Source of the DNA: Toxotes chatareus | Lineage: Eukaryota; Chordata; Actinopteri; Toxotidae | NCBI GenBank assembly: GCA_016801885.1 | Contig: CM028888.1 | Span: 8,540,501-8,604,500, forward strand | Length of the DNA stretch: 64,000 bases | Reading direction: 5' to 3' | Part shown: in pieces, positions 37,201 to 49,100 of the stretch | Layout: every line of letters starts with the position of its first letter | How positions within the stretch are numbered: the stretch's first letter is position 1 | Notes under the pieces: model-generated | Database searches by the model: none | Told to the model about the DNA's origin: nothing | What the model saw: only the letters and a program-made list of their open reading frames with translations | Position numbers and translations under genes: made by a program

Positions 37201-37890
37201 TCAAAAATTTTTTTTACTTTTCTTGCCCAAAAAAAAACGCCATACTATACTATGACGTTTTTTATGACATTTTGAGGTCAAATTTTTTTTTTACTTTTTT
37301 CTGTCGATACTATACTATGACGTTTTTTATGACATTTTGAGGTCAAAAATTTTTTTGACTTTTTTTGGCCGATTTTGACACCTTACTATACTATGACGTT
37401 TTTTATGACATTTTGAGGTCAAAATTTTTTTTGACTTTTTTTGGCCGATTTTGACGCCTTACTATACTATGACGTTTTTATGACATTTTGAGGTCAAAAA
37501 TTTTTTGACTTTTTGTGCTGAAAAAAACATATTATATATACTATGACGTTTTTATGACATTTTGAGGTCAAAATTTTTTTTGAATTTTTGTTTCCGATTT
37601 TGACGCCTTACTATACTATGACGTTTTTTATGACATTTTGAGGTCAAAATTTTTTTTTACTTTTTTTGGCCGATTTTGACGCCTTACTATACTATGTCCA
37701 TTTTTATGACATTTTGAGGTCAAAAAAATTTTGAATTTTTTTGGCCGATTTTGACGCCTTACTATACTATGATGTTTTTTATGACATTTTGAGGTCAAAA
37801 TTTTTTTGACTTTTTTTGGCCGATTTTGACGCCTTACTATACTATGACTTTTTTGGGCTATTTTGTAGCGTTCCTATATTATGATCGTTT
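25291..37890 (+). repeat. Head-to-tail AT-rich satellite array, about 12.6 kb
   Basis: The monomer is about 75-80 bp, roughly 160 copies by length, all in one orientation. Elements in order: ACTATACTATGACG, T run, ATGACATTTTGAGGTCA, an A run then a T run forming the palindrome GTCAAAAAATTTTTTGAC, a T run, and a variable spacer that is either GGCCGATTTTGACGCC or GGCCGAAAAAAACGCC. Most differences between copies are homopolymer lengths. Reading frames through it (YYDVFYDILRSK or SKCHKKRHSIVRR) are by-products of the repeat. It starts and ends in short units that lack the GAGGTCA/palindrome half. Confidence 0.97.
37838..37887 (+). repeat. Short-form satellite unit at the right array edge
   Basis: CTATGACTTTTTTGGGCTAT is followed by TTTGTAGCG and CTATATTATGATCG. 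This is the same short layout as the left-edge units, without the inserted GAGGTCA/palindrome half. Confidence 0.65.
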
Positions 37891-37896
37891 TTATTA

Positions 37897-39821
37897 GGGA
37901 AATTTGTGAGAAGCCCTATGTTAACTGAAGGGATTATTATTACTCTCTTTTATTTTTTTTAAAAGTTTTTTTTGCAAATTTGACCCCCTGAACGTGCTCA
38001 AAAACACACCAAAGTTTGCCCAAAATTTTCTCAGACAAAAGTTCTTGTTTGACCCTTTCCATGTGACCGAGTGCGGCCAAATGGCTCTGTAGTGCCCCCT
38101 AGAGTGTGAAAATATTCCAAGTGAGACCCACAAACTTGAAATTCAGTACACAGATGTATCGCGTCCATACGAGAAAAAAAGTTCTACTATGTACAGGAAG
38201 TCCGCCTTTTTGGAAAAATGCCGCCATTCTGTGTTTCGCACAGCTTGTACTTTAACAAACTCGTCCTAGGAGAATGGTCTGATCATGCTGAAAATTGCTG
38301 TTTGCTCTTAAGGCCTTCATGACTAAAAGTTGTGAAAAGCTTTGGTCTGGGTTACACGGTCTGGCCGTGGCAACGCCACAAAATTGACCCTTCGCCAACA
38401 GGAAATGGATGTATTTGTGCCTGTATCTCCCACATACTTCATCCAATGTGGATCAAACTTTACAGTCATGTTGATCATGTGATTCAGAGCAGATTGATGC
38501 CTTGATATCATGATACACAAATAGCGCCAACTATTTGGAATAGGAAATATGTGCATTTTTCATGTAGTTCACTGGAAAGCAGACCAGATGAAGAGGGAGA
38601 AACTGATCAGCATACAAAAGAGAACACAGTGACATGCTCATATTATGCTACACACATACAGCACCTACTGGGGGAGAAGACATGTCTTTTGTACATGTGT
38701 ATGTCTCTGTATACCTGGAGAGCATTGGTGCAGTTGAGCTCCTTTTACTTGGAGCCATAAATGTCTCTTTATGTCAGTGTGCCATGTGAGCTATATACTG
38801 GAAATACATACATTCTACATAGATGTGTTAACATGGAGTTGTCATGACAAGCTGTGCAGATTTAGAATTTTGTGTGGATCTTACATCATCAATCTAATAG
38901 CAGGGCACTGCAGGGAATTGAACCCCACCCTAGTGTACTAGGTGTACCATAACCAGTGCCTTTTGCTTTTTGATGTGATGTAAAGGTAAAGCAAAACCTA
39001 TATTTCAACAGCATTTCTTAAATATTGTGTTAACATATCTAGTTAAAATGAAACATGGCAGTCGTGGAAATGCTGTTGTAATGTAGGAAAGAAAACCTTT
39101 GAATAATGTATATGACATATGTATTACTGCTATAGAATCAAAGTATGGATTTATGACATATAATCTATAATGTGTTATGTATTTTTGCGTTACGTCTGTG
39201 GGTAAGTGGTGATGTGCATGATTGTATATGATTTGAAATAGTCAGAATAGTAAGACACCACTGAACCAAACAACCAGTCCCACGCAACTAAAGTCCCACC
39301 TCCCTACATTTAATCATGAAATGTGTATGGTTAAAATACAAATTATACAATGCTTGGAAAAACAATGTCTAACTTTTAACAGCAGGCTCCATTAACCTGC
39401 TTCATAACTCTCAAACTGAACACTGACTACGTGAGTTATCCTCTGACAAACTTCATGATACTTTTTTTTTAACATGTGCAACTTTCTTGTAACCACATTA
39501 CACATGTAGTCACATAAACAAAACTCGCGCAACGTACAAATGTCCATTAATGTTAACTTTATATATATATATAAACAGATAATCAGCACAGATAATCAGG
39601 ATGACCTTCACACTCTCACCTCATTTATATGCTCATATGATGATACACTCATTGCGCCCCCCACTGGGAGGGGGCCATGTCTTTTCTGTTGCTGTATAAT
39701 GCTGTGCTTCTCTGGGGAGAAGAGCAGGAGAGAGGAGAGGACATAGGAGGACTCTTGTGCGTGGCTGCGACTCCCGCAGTTCGCAAGGGGTGCGAGGGCC
39801 CGCCCATCGCTGCTTGCAGCC
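37897..39821 (+). repeat. GGGCCC-family repeat, right copy
   Basis: Starts TTATTAGGGAAATTTGTGAG and follows the left copy's landmarks (GACCCCCTGAACGTGCTC, AGTGCCCCCTAGAGTGTGAA, ACGCCACAAAATTGACCCTT, GGAAATGGATGTATTTGTG, and CATGTCTTTTCTGTTGCTGT at about 39,678). It extends to a GC-rich end (CGCAAGGGGTGCGAGGGCCC.. CTGCTTGCAGCC) beside an ATTATT tract. It contains a 57-nt tRNA-like remnant at 38,904-38,960. Same orientation as the left copy. Confidence 0.75.
38904..38960 (-). other. tRNA-like / SINE-head remnant
   Basis: On the minus strand a 7-bp terminal stem GGCACTG/CAGTGCC encloses GGGTTCAATTCCC, close to the RNA polymerase III B box and T arm. At 57 nt it is too short for a tRNA, so at best a degraded or deleted one. 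Confidence 0.3.
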
Positions 39822-40766
39822 TTAATTATTATTATTGTTGATTTTATATGATGTTGTAATAAATCTTCTCTACAGGTAAGTATGATATGTACAAATGTAT
39901 GCATGTATGTCCCAAAAGGCAACTTGAGGTAAGTATAAGGTCAGAAAAACAGGAAATCCTGTTAACGTTCAATATTTATTAAATTCAAGAGATACCCATA
40001 AAGGGTAACCTTCTTTTAGACTACCCCTCTCCAAATAAAATAGAAATAAAAAAGGGCTACTTAATCTGATCAGTACAAATTAAGTATACTGGCTCTTGTA
40101 GCAGAAACAAAGGTTTTTCAAATCTCAAACATCCTGGGGGGCAGAAGCCCACTCACGGTTCATTTTATTCCTGTTGTACCTAGAAGGGACATAAGTCTGT
40201 GAGTAATATATTGCTGGTGTGTGAATTACCTGTATGACTTTCCTGTTATGCTGTCCTGCTTTGGTTTAAAGTTAATAGCGCGACTGATGCTAATGCGCTA
40301 GCCCGTCAATGGAATTCTCCATATTATGTTAGCATCGAGCTAATCGCTAATTATTACCACTTGTAGGTCGCGATGGAGCTTCCGCCCCTCGGTACAGCGA
40401 CTTTGCAAACATTGCACGTTGCTGTGTGTTTCTAGTGAAAAATATTTCCACACAGCGGAAGTGCTGAAACGTTGGTTATCCAGGCTGCTGCTCAATGCTC
40501 GCCTGCTAGCTGGCTGCAAACTGTGGAATGGATTTCCTGAACGGAGGTGTCTCAATGTGACGCTGAGTAATGAGCCAGTTTGCAGCCAGTTAGCAGAGCA
40601 GCCGGCAGGGAATCGCTTGTGAAGTAATTTCAGCAGACAACATTAAAGCACAGACATGGTTCATGGATCGGAAATCTCTGCAGGTTGGATCGGAAATTTC
40701 CGATCCGTGAATTATGTTGGTATAGGAACCCGATACCGATACTGGATCGGATCAGCCCCATCCCTA
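39822..40766 (+). mobile_element. hAT right arm
   Basis: Resumes in ATTATTATTGTTGATTTTAT and runs to the right terminus. Its first 140 bp match 43,425-43,565. It includes GC-richer non-coding sequence (40,260-40,620) and the CCGATACCGATACTGGATCG subterminal block. No transposase reading frame. Confidence 0.85.
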
Positions 40767-40774
40767 ATTCAAAC
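40767..40774 (+). repeat. Target-site duplication, right copy (ATTCAAAC)
   Basis: 8 bp directly after the hAT right terminus. Identical to 21,812-21,819. Confidence 0.95.
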
Positions 40775-42674
40775 CTAAAAGGATGCAGGCAAAATTCATT
40801 TGCGCAGCTTCCAAAATAGCTTGTGTTTGAAGCTTTGTGCTGTAGTTACATTAAAATATACAAAAGAAGCACTGCAACGTGTGAATACTTCCACAGTACA
40901 AATATTCAGGCCAGGCACTAAATAAGAAAAAACAGTCAAAGCTGCAACTGTTCAACATTTATCTTTTAATTCTGCACATGCTTATCAATTCACCAAAACA
41001 TCTGAAGGAATATTTAAGGCTGGAGATAGACTTAAATGATACAAAAATCTGGGCAACAAAGATGGAATTAAGTTAGTATGCTAAAAATACAAAATATAAA
41101 ATTTCATACTTAAAAAAATTATACCTTATCAAATGTTGTGAATTTATTTACAATGTCAATAGAACACCTCAAAAGAATAAAGTTCAGAATTGCGCCTTTA
41201 AGAACGTCTCATAAATAAGTTTATATATGAACAAAGTAGTCTCGTTTCACATTTTTTTACTCTCCCATTTGATTTTCCTGTTAAAATGCTTTAATATTCT
41301 TTCAATATTCTGTCCAAAGAGAAAAAGTTTAACTAAAAACTATTTTCTTTTTAGACATTTCTTTTCAGACGTTCACCAACTGGTTCAAGGAAAAAGTTCA
41401 GCTTTGACTCATGAAAAGAGGACAGTTATTGGAGCCCCAAAGCAGACCAGCGTTTACATGTGTATGTGAACAGCTCTGAAAATTAATGACTTGTCTTTTC
41501 TTCAAATGTCTGTGTTTCTCTGAAAAACAAACATTACGCTATCTACATTTCACTTCCGTATACATGGACAACTTTCTCTAGTCTATAAATATCCGTCCAT
41601 TTAAGACAATCATAGTATTGTCTTTTTGATTCTATATAAAAACAGAAAAGAATCTTGGTGCTGCGTGATAACATACAAAAGGTAACTGTGTCCTATTTGG
41701 ACTTCCAATGATGTCAGCTGTTTGCTTATTCCACAAAGTTTAAGACTAAAGTATCTAAAGTAATGGAATTAACTGAATCCATGTTGGCTAAAACAAGAAG
41801 AAAAACCAAGCTTAAAATAAATATATTCAGTTGTATGTGTTTCTGAAGTGAGGTTGAAAAAGAAAAACACTGATGGCTTGGAACACCAGTGCTCTGCGAA
41901 GTGGAAAATAAAACACTGTGCTTGATGAGAATTCCCCAAACGGACCAAAATAGTGCAAATATGACTCAGCACTACACAGTGTCCAGTTAGTCCCAACAGT
42001 CAAAAAATGTCTGAGCTGGGGAGGCAGAGCAAGGCCTCACAGCTGGGCTTGTTTTAACCAGAAGGGAATAAGTTGTTACTCCTATGCTGCACTGTAAACC
42101 GCTGATCAGCTTGTGGAGCTGGTTTGAAATTTTTCAAATTTTTTGCGAAGGCTCTGCAGGGAGAGGCATTGTTAAAAAAAAAAAAAAAAAAGGAGAAACC
42201 CAATGCTGACCTTTTGGCAAACTGCTTTCCAGGCGACCTCATCCTACTCTGATCTGCCTTGGGGCTCCTGATGCTGAACTGGAGCTCTGAAACATTAGCC
42301 AGGTTGAGTCTTGTCCTGGGGAATTACCGGACTGCCACAGAAAGTGCTCACATTTGGAGCTATTCAGCCAAACCCAATCATTTAAATCTGCTTTAAAAGC
42401 TCCACTCCCCTAATGGCATAAGCAATCATGCAAACGCTGCACAGAGGAGGTGAATTAGCAAGTCCAAAGTTAGAGGCCACTTGCTTTTTCTCACATTTGC
42501 TGTCATCATCTCCATCATCTCCAGCTTTCTATTTCAAGCTGATAAAGAGAGGAGAAGATGAAGCAGTTCAACATTATGAAGCTGAAGGGCTGAAAAATCA
42601 CAAGCCTCACAGCTCAGAAATATCAACTAATTTATACAACTGAACCCCCCTCCCCCAAACATACACTTTTCTTT

Positions 42675-42709
<35 letters not shown>

Positions 42710-43072
42710 TTCCAGGTTCATTACCACATCATCTTCACCAGGACTTGGGAAATCATCCACACTAATCCAATAACAGCCAGAACCACACAGAGGGAGTCGT
42801 AACTTTTTTTTTTTCCAGTGCAATTCATGGGTCTCTCCTCGGTCCTCTCCGCTTCATTTCTGTGTCATATCCATTTGATATGGTTCTACTTGGTCCAGTT
42901 TCAGTTCTAGTCAAGACAAGAATGGCCTCATCAACAATGGTCCAGTCCAGTATAGTTTACAATCTAACAGAGTCTGTTCAGTCTTGTGCAGTCAAATCTA
43001 GTCCCCCTCTAGTTCAGTTTGGTCATCTCTAGTCCAGTATCGTCCAGTTCAGGTCTTTTTCTTGGCCCTGGA
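40775..43072 (-). other. arhgap26: arhgap26 3'UTR and intergenic flank
   Basis: Sequence downstream of the arhgap26 stop on the minus strand. A minus-strand AATAAA (TTTATT on +) near 41,144 is a plausible polyadenylation signal, but the end is not fixed. It contains a (CT)n(CA)n tract at about 42,677-42,709 and a run of degenerate AGTCCAGT/GGTCCAGT phrases at about 42,890-43,060. No coding sequence supported. Confidence 0.6.
42689..42709. repeat. (CA)n microsatellite
   Basis: About ten CA units preceded by a CT run. Confidence 0.9.
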
Positions 43073-43161
43073 CTATAAAAACTCCACATAGTTTTCTGGT
43101 ATCAGTCCAGTTCGACCTTCCAGAGTCCCTTCCAGCCAACCCGGCTCCCTGGAGGCATGAA
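43073..43161 (-). CDS. arhgap26: arhgap26 terminal exon: second half of the SH3 domain
   Basis: 89 nt, acceptor TTTCTAG. Joined to the preceding G it reads VHASREPGWLEGTLEGRTGL then IPENYVEFL and stop. The W of PGWLEG and the PENYVEFL strand are SH3 ligand-groove residues. Confidence 0.96.
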
Positions 43162-46100
43162 CTAGAAAGAGAGAGAGAAAAATAACTGAATTTGTTTAAA
43201 CATCTCAAGACAGAGGCAAAAATGTCCATAAATGTGAAGCATTTGAACATCGACACAAGCACATGTGCAGATAGTGAGAGAGAGTGGAGGAATGGGGGTT
43301 AAGAGACAGTTGCAAATTACTGAACACAATCATAACTACTGATAAGTGAGTATGAAATATGTGCCAGGATGAATATCTATTATATACTATTCCGATACCA
43401 GAGCTCTGTTTGCTTTAATATTATTATTATCATTATTGTTGATTTTATATGATGCTGTAATAAATCTTCTCTACAGGCAGGTATGATATGTACGAATGTA
43501 TGCATGTATGTCCCAAAAGGCAACTTGAGGTAAGTATAATGTCAGGAAAAACAGGAAATCCTGTTCCTGTCCTATTCTTACAATCGTACTGTAATAGCTA
43601 TTGAGTTCAACTATTATTTTGAATGATAGCACGCGTTAGTTGCACAAGTGCTACTTAAGTACTTGTGCTATTCTTACATTTGTGCCAATCTGGTCTCCAC
43701 TGGAGGAGTTGAGCAAAATAAAACTGTGGAGAGATAAACGTAATTTACAGTTTTGGGAGCTCAAGGTTGAAGAGGCTGAAATTAGGCACAAGAGGACTTT
43801 CTGATGAGATCCTTAGAGTAAGGGGAAATGGAAAGAACATTAAAGAAAACAAAAGAGAGAAATGAAGCCAATTAAACACAGAAATATTATTTTCAATACT
43901 TTCTTGTACCATTGTTTGTGTACTTGTGTGTTTGGGGTTTATTTCATATACTGTATTTATACATACATGTTTTTGCCCAAAACAAAGCAAATGACTCCTC
44001 CATCTGAAAGATATTAAGTTCTTGGCTGCAGGTAAAAGCAATGCATTGCATTTGACTGCGTCTGTTACAGTCTAGCCTGCTTGCCAACCTCTAATATTCT
44101 TTGGAGAAGTATGCAATAAAAGCAAGTGCACATCTAAGCTTATTCTGTGGCCAGGTACTGGACAAAAATGCTATTAACAAATGGAAAAATATACCACACC
44201 CTATAAAGTTTCCCAGTAATTAAGTGCATGATACCAATTAAAAAGTTTCTTCATCCAACTCCAAAACACCTTCTTCTTTCCTCCAGCGTGAGTATCACAC
44301 ATTACTAAAGGAAAAACTTTGGGCAGAAATGACAGGAACCATTAAATTTCGGTACTGAAATGGCAGCCAAGGGAAAATGGTGTTAAAAGCCTTTCAGTTG
44401 TAATTCTCTGGGCCAAATGCACTGACCATTTGGATAACTTTAAACATATTTTCAACCTCAACGATGAAATCTGGCACCAAGGCTGAACAAATTTAAGTCC
44501 AGCAAATTCCCAAGGCTGACTTTTTGTTTCGAGAGCAATTGTTTTTGTTTTTATACAAACACCAACCCACAATTTTTCATTTTTCCTTTCTGCTGGCAAG
44601 TCCAGAGCCTGACTCACCGTTCTCGAAGATGGTTCCAGCGATGAAGGACAGCTCAGAGTCATGCTCAGCCTTGCAGGCGTACAGTGCTCGAGCCTTCCTG
44701 CCCGCAATACTGGAGACGTTAAGAAAGTTAGAAAAATGTTTAACAATGCTTGGTATGGATTTCATGTTGTGCCATTACATAGCCAATATGTTTCACTGGA
44801 CAGATAATTGCTTCATATTTTACATTTAAACTACAGTTTTCTCCTTTTTCCAAGTCATTTTTTCATATTCTTTTAATTTATATTGTATCAGGTAACAGAA
44901 GCTGCCATGTAGAGCTTATTGGTTGGAAGAAAGGCTGGGATTTTGAAGGTGCAAAGCAGTGACATGGAAGACCAGTTGTTAACAGCTTCTGCAGCAGCAC
45001 TTGGGACACTCAAAGCTTGAAACTTGATGCAGTGAAATGCAGTGACAGTTTGTCTGCCAAGGCTGAATTAAATAACTGCATCCAAATTGGGTACATTTTT
45101 ATTCCAATTTAAACAGTCATATATAAGCAAGTAATGCAAAACTAGTTAGGAGAACTTGATGATACTACATTGTTCCCCAGTGGAGCTGTTTGGCTTTTAA
45201 ATTCCATTCTTTCATGATTCCAGCTACATGATAGCTGTTTGAAGCTGGTAGGACACTGAAAATGGGAAGACGCTTGCTGTAGTGCACCTCTACATTTTAT
45301 TTATTTATTTTTTTTGGAGCTACCTTGCTGTTCCTCATGATTTCAAAGGCGACAACAGTCACATCATCTGGCATGATGAATTTTGAAGACCTACTTAAAT
45401 AAAAGCATATTAGCATGATGCTAACAGCATTCAAATTATTTACTGCACTCCAACACCTCTAAAAAATAAACTTACTGTATAGAAGACATACAAATATATT
45501 GCTTTCATTTATTTTATTTTATTTCCTCTCCTCTCACTTTACTGTCATCTTCACACAGATGTGATTAAATCATAACACAAACAATGTGGACCAACCTGAC
45601 AGGAGAGGAATCGCTGGAGGTGGAGGACGTCGGCTGCGGACTTGACGGGGCTGAGAACATTGGCCAGGAGGGAGAACGTGGTGAAGTGGGGCTGGGAGAC
45701 GTTGTGCTGGTGGACACATACACACAAAATTACATGCCGGTAGTATTATACAGAAAGAAAACAATCACATATGCATAGTGTGCAGTTCTGGATATTATGA
45801 GATGTGACAAATGTGACTTTCTTAAATCAAAGACATGTTTTTCTTACCTAGTTGGTATGCTGCCACGACTCTTTGGGTTGAGCCTGCAAACAGAAAATGA
45901 AATAACAACCAGGATTAAGTAATCCATCCTAATCAGTGAACCACAAGATTTAGAACTACAGCATTTCTGGACTTGGGAAAACAAAGGAAAGCTATTTTAA
46001 CTAACCTGATATTAATTTAGCCATTATGCCTCAAGAGATTATTTTTAGTGAATAGTTTTCCACTCTCACTGTCCTCTGAGGTCTGTTTGCAATAGCTTTC

Positions 46101-49100
46101 CAGCACACAAGGAACAAATGACAAGTCTGCACAGCAGACCTCCCGGGGGAAAAAAAAAAGTTAAAAGAAAACTCAAAACACTTAGCTGCAAGGAGAAACT
46201 TACTGTTTAATACAGTGGCTGAAGCAAGTATTCAAAAAGTCAACACTTTAATATAAACGCAGATCCAATCCAGTTGACCAGACACTGGTATTATCTCCAG
46301 AAAATCACACAGATAAAGAAACCATAACTTTATAATCCACAAATAACGTTATGCTTATTAAAGTGGAATGACACACGAAAAAAAACTGAGCACAGCAAGA
46401 AAAAGCAGCACACAATGGCAAGGCACCAGCTGATTTCACTAAGTAGCTCTACCTGTAGAATCAGCTGAGTTAGTGAATGTTTATAGGTTAGAAAAAGGCT
46501 TATCCACCTCTGAATGCAAGTGTACAAATCATTTTATCATCAGTCATGATCGTTACAGCCCCGTTACACAACAAACATCTCACGATGTTTAAAGGCACAG
46601 AGCTCTCCTAAAAGCTTCACAAAAATTGTCATGTTACCGACAGATTTCAGAGCTTCTAATTGTTCCTATTAGAATCTGAATATAACTATTTTTCATACCA
46701 ATGTCTGGCAAAAATTTCACATGAACTGTTGCATTGTTTAAAAAAAATGTTGGCATGCTGAATACCTGTTCCCAGCACTGCTACTCTCAACAGGTGAGGC
46801 GAGTTGCTTAATGTGCTCCAGCTCTGACTAAAATAACAACCTTAATTGAAGGTTATTAGCCATGATGAAGAAAACGGTACATACTGGTGAGCTTTCAGTC
46901 AAAACAAATGAAAGCTTTAGCTTACTCCACCATGAATACACATCTAGTACAAGTTCAATATATGAACTGCTTGCTGAACTTTACAGGCTGTAGATAGGGA
47001 AATGACATGAAACACCACATCAACAAGACTAACATGTTTAAAGACAAAAAGAATATTTAGATTTAGCTCATCCAACTACTGCAAATACAGACAGTTGTAG
47101 TGAGACTCTTTCCAGTTTTTGGGGAAGAGTGTATCTACAGTAATCTAATCAAATTTCCAAATGGTCAGCTGACATGATGCTGTAAAATATAATTCATTTG
47201 TCTAACTAAGCAAGCCATGTGCCTTCATCAGTCCATTAATCCTTCCATCCATCTAATCTGGTGCAGCAAGATGCTGGTGAAAAGTTCTGTTCAGTGATTA
47301 ACATACACGTAGATTATTACGCAGACATCACAGAACTTTCTGACATAAACAAGGCCAGCGGAGTCACGAGGAAACAGAACACCCACCACTTTGCATTCAT
47401 GCTGCATCACTGACAAAACTCAGCCAGCCTGTTGTGCATCATGACTGGCTACATGTATTTCAGACTCAAAGAGATTTCCTGCTGCCTCTGCTTCTCTGTC
47501 ATTGTTCTGCCTCATATGAACTAAAATAGTACTGAGAAAGCCTTGAAAGGCAGGATTATACAAGGAAGGTGTTGCTTAGTGTAGAAAATACAGAACATAT
47601 ATTCATACAGCCACTTGCCTGATATTAAAAACCTCTGATGGGAGACAATTAAACACATTATTTACATGTATGACATCAGTGCAAAGTATTCCACCCTGAA
47701 GCTCAAACTGATGACAGAAAATTGAATTTGAACATTTAGGCATTTTTAAACTTGTTGAAATTATGTCTCAGCTTCTGAAGATGATCCAAGACTTTGCTTT
47801 GATTGTTGTAAGTATCCAGCAGCCCTGAGAGTAGCTAGAAAATACTGGAACCTTGAGAGCTACTTCTAATTATTGATCAGCTTACCTTAAACTCTACTAG
47901 ACCCAAGTCATTTGAATTTCAGACTGCTTATATCTTTATTTTAAATTCTAGTGAGTTCCCAAAGATACCAAGCATGTCACACTGACCTTTGTCTACCTAA
48001 TGACGGAGAAGACATCTGAAATATTTCCGTATGATTGTGCTTTCACAAAAAACACTGTGTCTGCATAAATATTTCAGTACGCAGTTTCAATGAACTGTTA
48101 CAACAGGCAGATACAGACTGTGATATCATAGTAAGGCAGAATTTTTCTTTCTAAATTTCAAGAAAGATGGTGAAATTTAGGGAGAAGAGTTTATCCTGTG
48201 TAATCTAAAAATATTGTTTTGGACAGTCTTAAGCTTTATGACATGAATGACTGAATGGATACCCTGCATACACATGGTTAGCAAAAGGGAAAATTTAGAT
48301 TTTTCTGTCAGTGTCAGACAGTTGTCTGTGATGTGATGACGTGAAATCTGGTTGCCATAGTGACACTGCTGTGTGTTAAGGTGAGATTTGTGATAATCAT
48401 GGTATGTCTTTCTTGGGAACAAACACATTAATTACTTCATTCAGTAACACTTTACACATGCATTAAGGAGTCCATCTGCAGTTTCCAGCGCTGTACTCCA
48501 GCAGATAATATTGGCTTTAATTCTGCAGTGGAATCACATGTTGCCAAGTGACAAATATGGAGAGAGGGATGGATTTGAAATAGAGTCGGAAAGTTCATTT
48601 TTGACCTTGGGAACAGCAGTCTGTCCACATGGTCCACTGAGTAGCTGTTTTGGAGCTTTGGACTGTATCACACGATCAATTCTCGGGAGCTCCAGAATGA
48701 TGGATGTTTGAGTTGACAGCATTTTGTGAATATTGGAAAGATTATCAACTTTATGAGCTGACTCTGGAAAATCAGTATTTTGGTTTCAAATTCTCCATGA
48801 TTCTAATATGTTTAACTGAGTGTTGCACAGATGCAGTTCTGCCTGAGATCCAAAATATAAATAGAATATAAATATGAATAGAAATCCCTTTAATTCCATG
48901 ATGCACTGTGAAACTGAACCACTAAGAATAAATAAGACAGAGTATGCAAGCTCAATCCAGCACATTCTAGACATTTTACTAATGTGATTTCATCGTTGTA
49001 CAGGTCCTGTCTGTTTTTCACCTTAATGGATTAATTTCGTTTTAATGGAAATTTGTCAATTAAACATCCAGCTTTAAGAAAATACAGCAGAAAAACAGGT

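Noticed and set aside
25291..37890. Many ORFs of 60-106 codons in the satellite (YYDVFYDILRSK.. and SKCHKKRHSIVRR..)
   Set aside because: They are the monomer translated in one frame each way; lengths depend on homopolymer phase. No start context, splice sites or domain.
25291..37890. CRISPR-like array
   Set aside because: Eukaryotic window, monomers directly abut with no unique spacers, and no cas genes.
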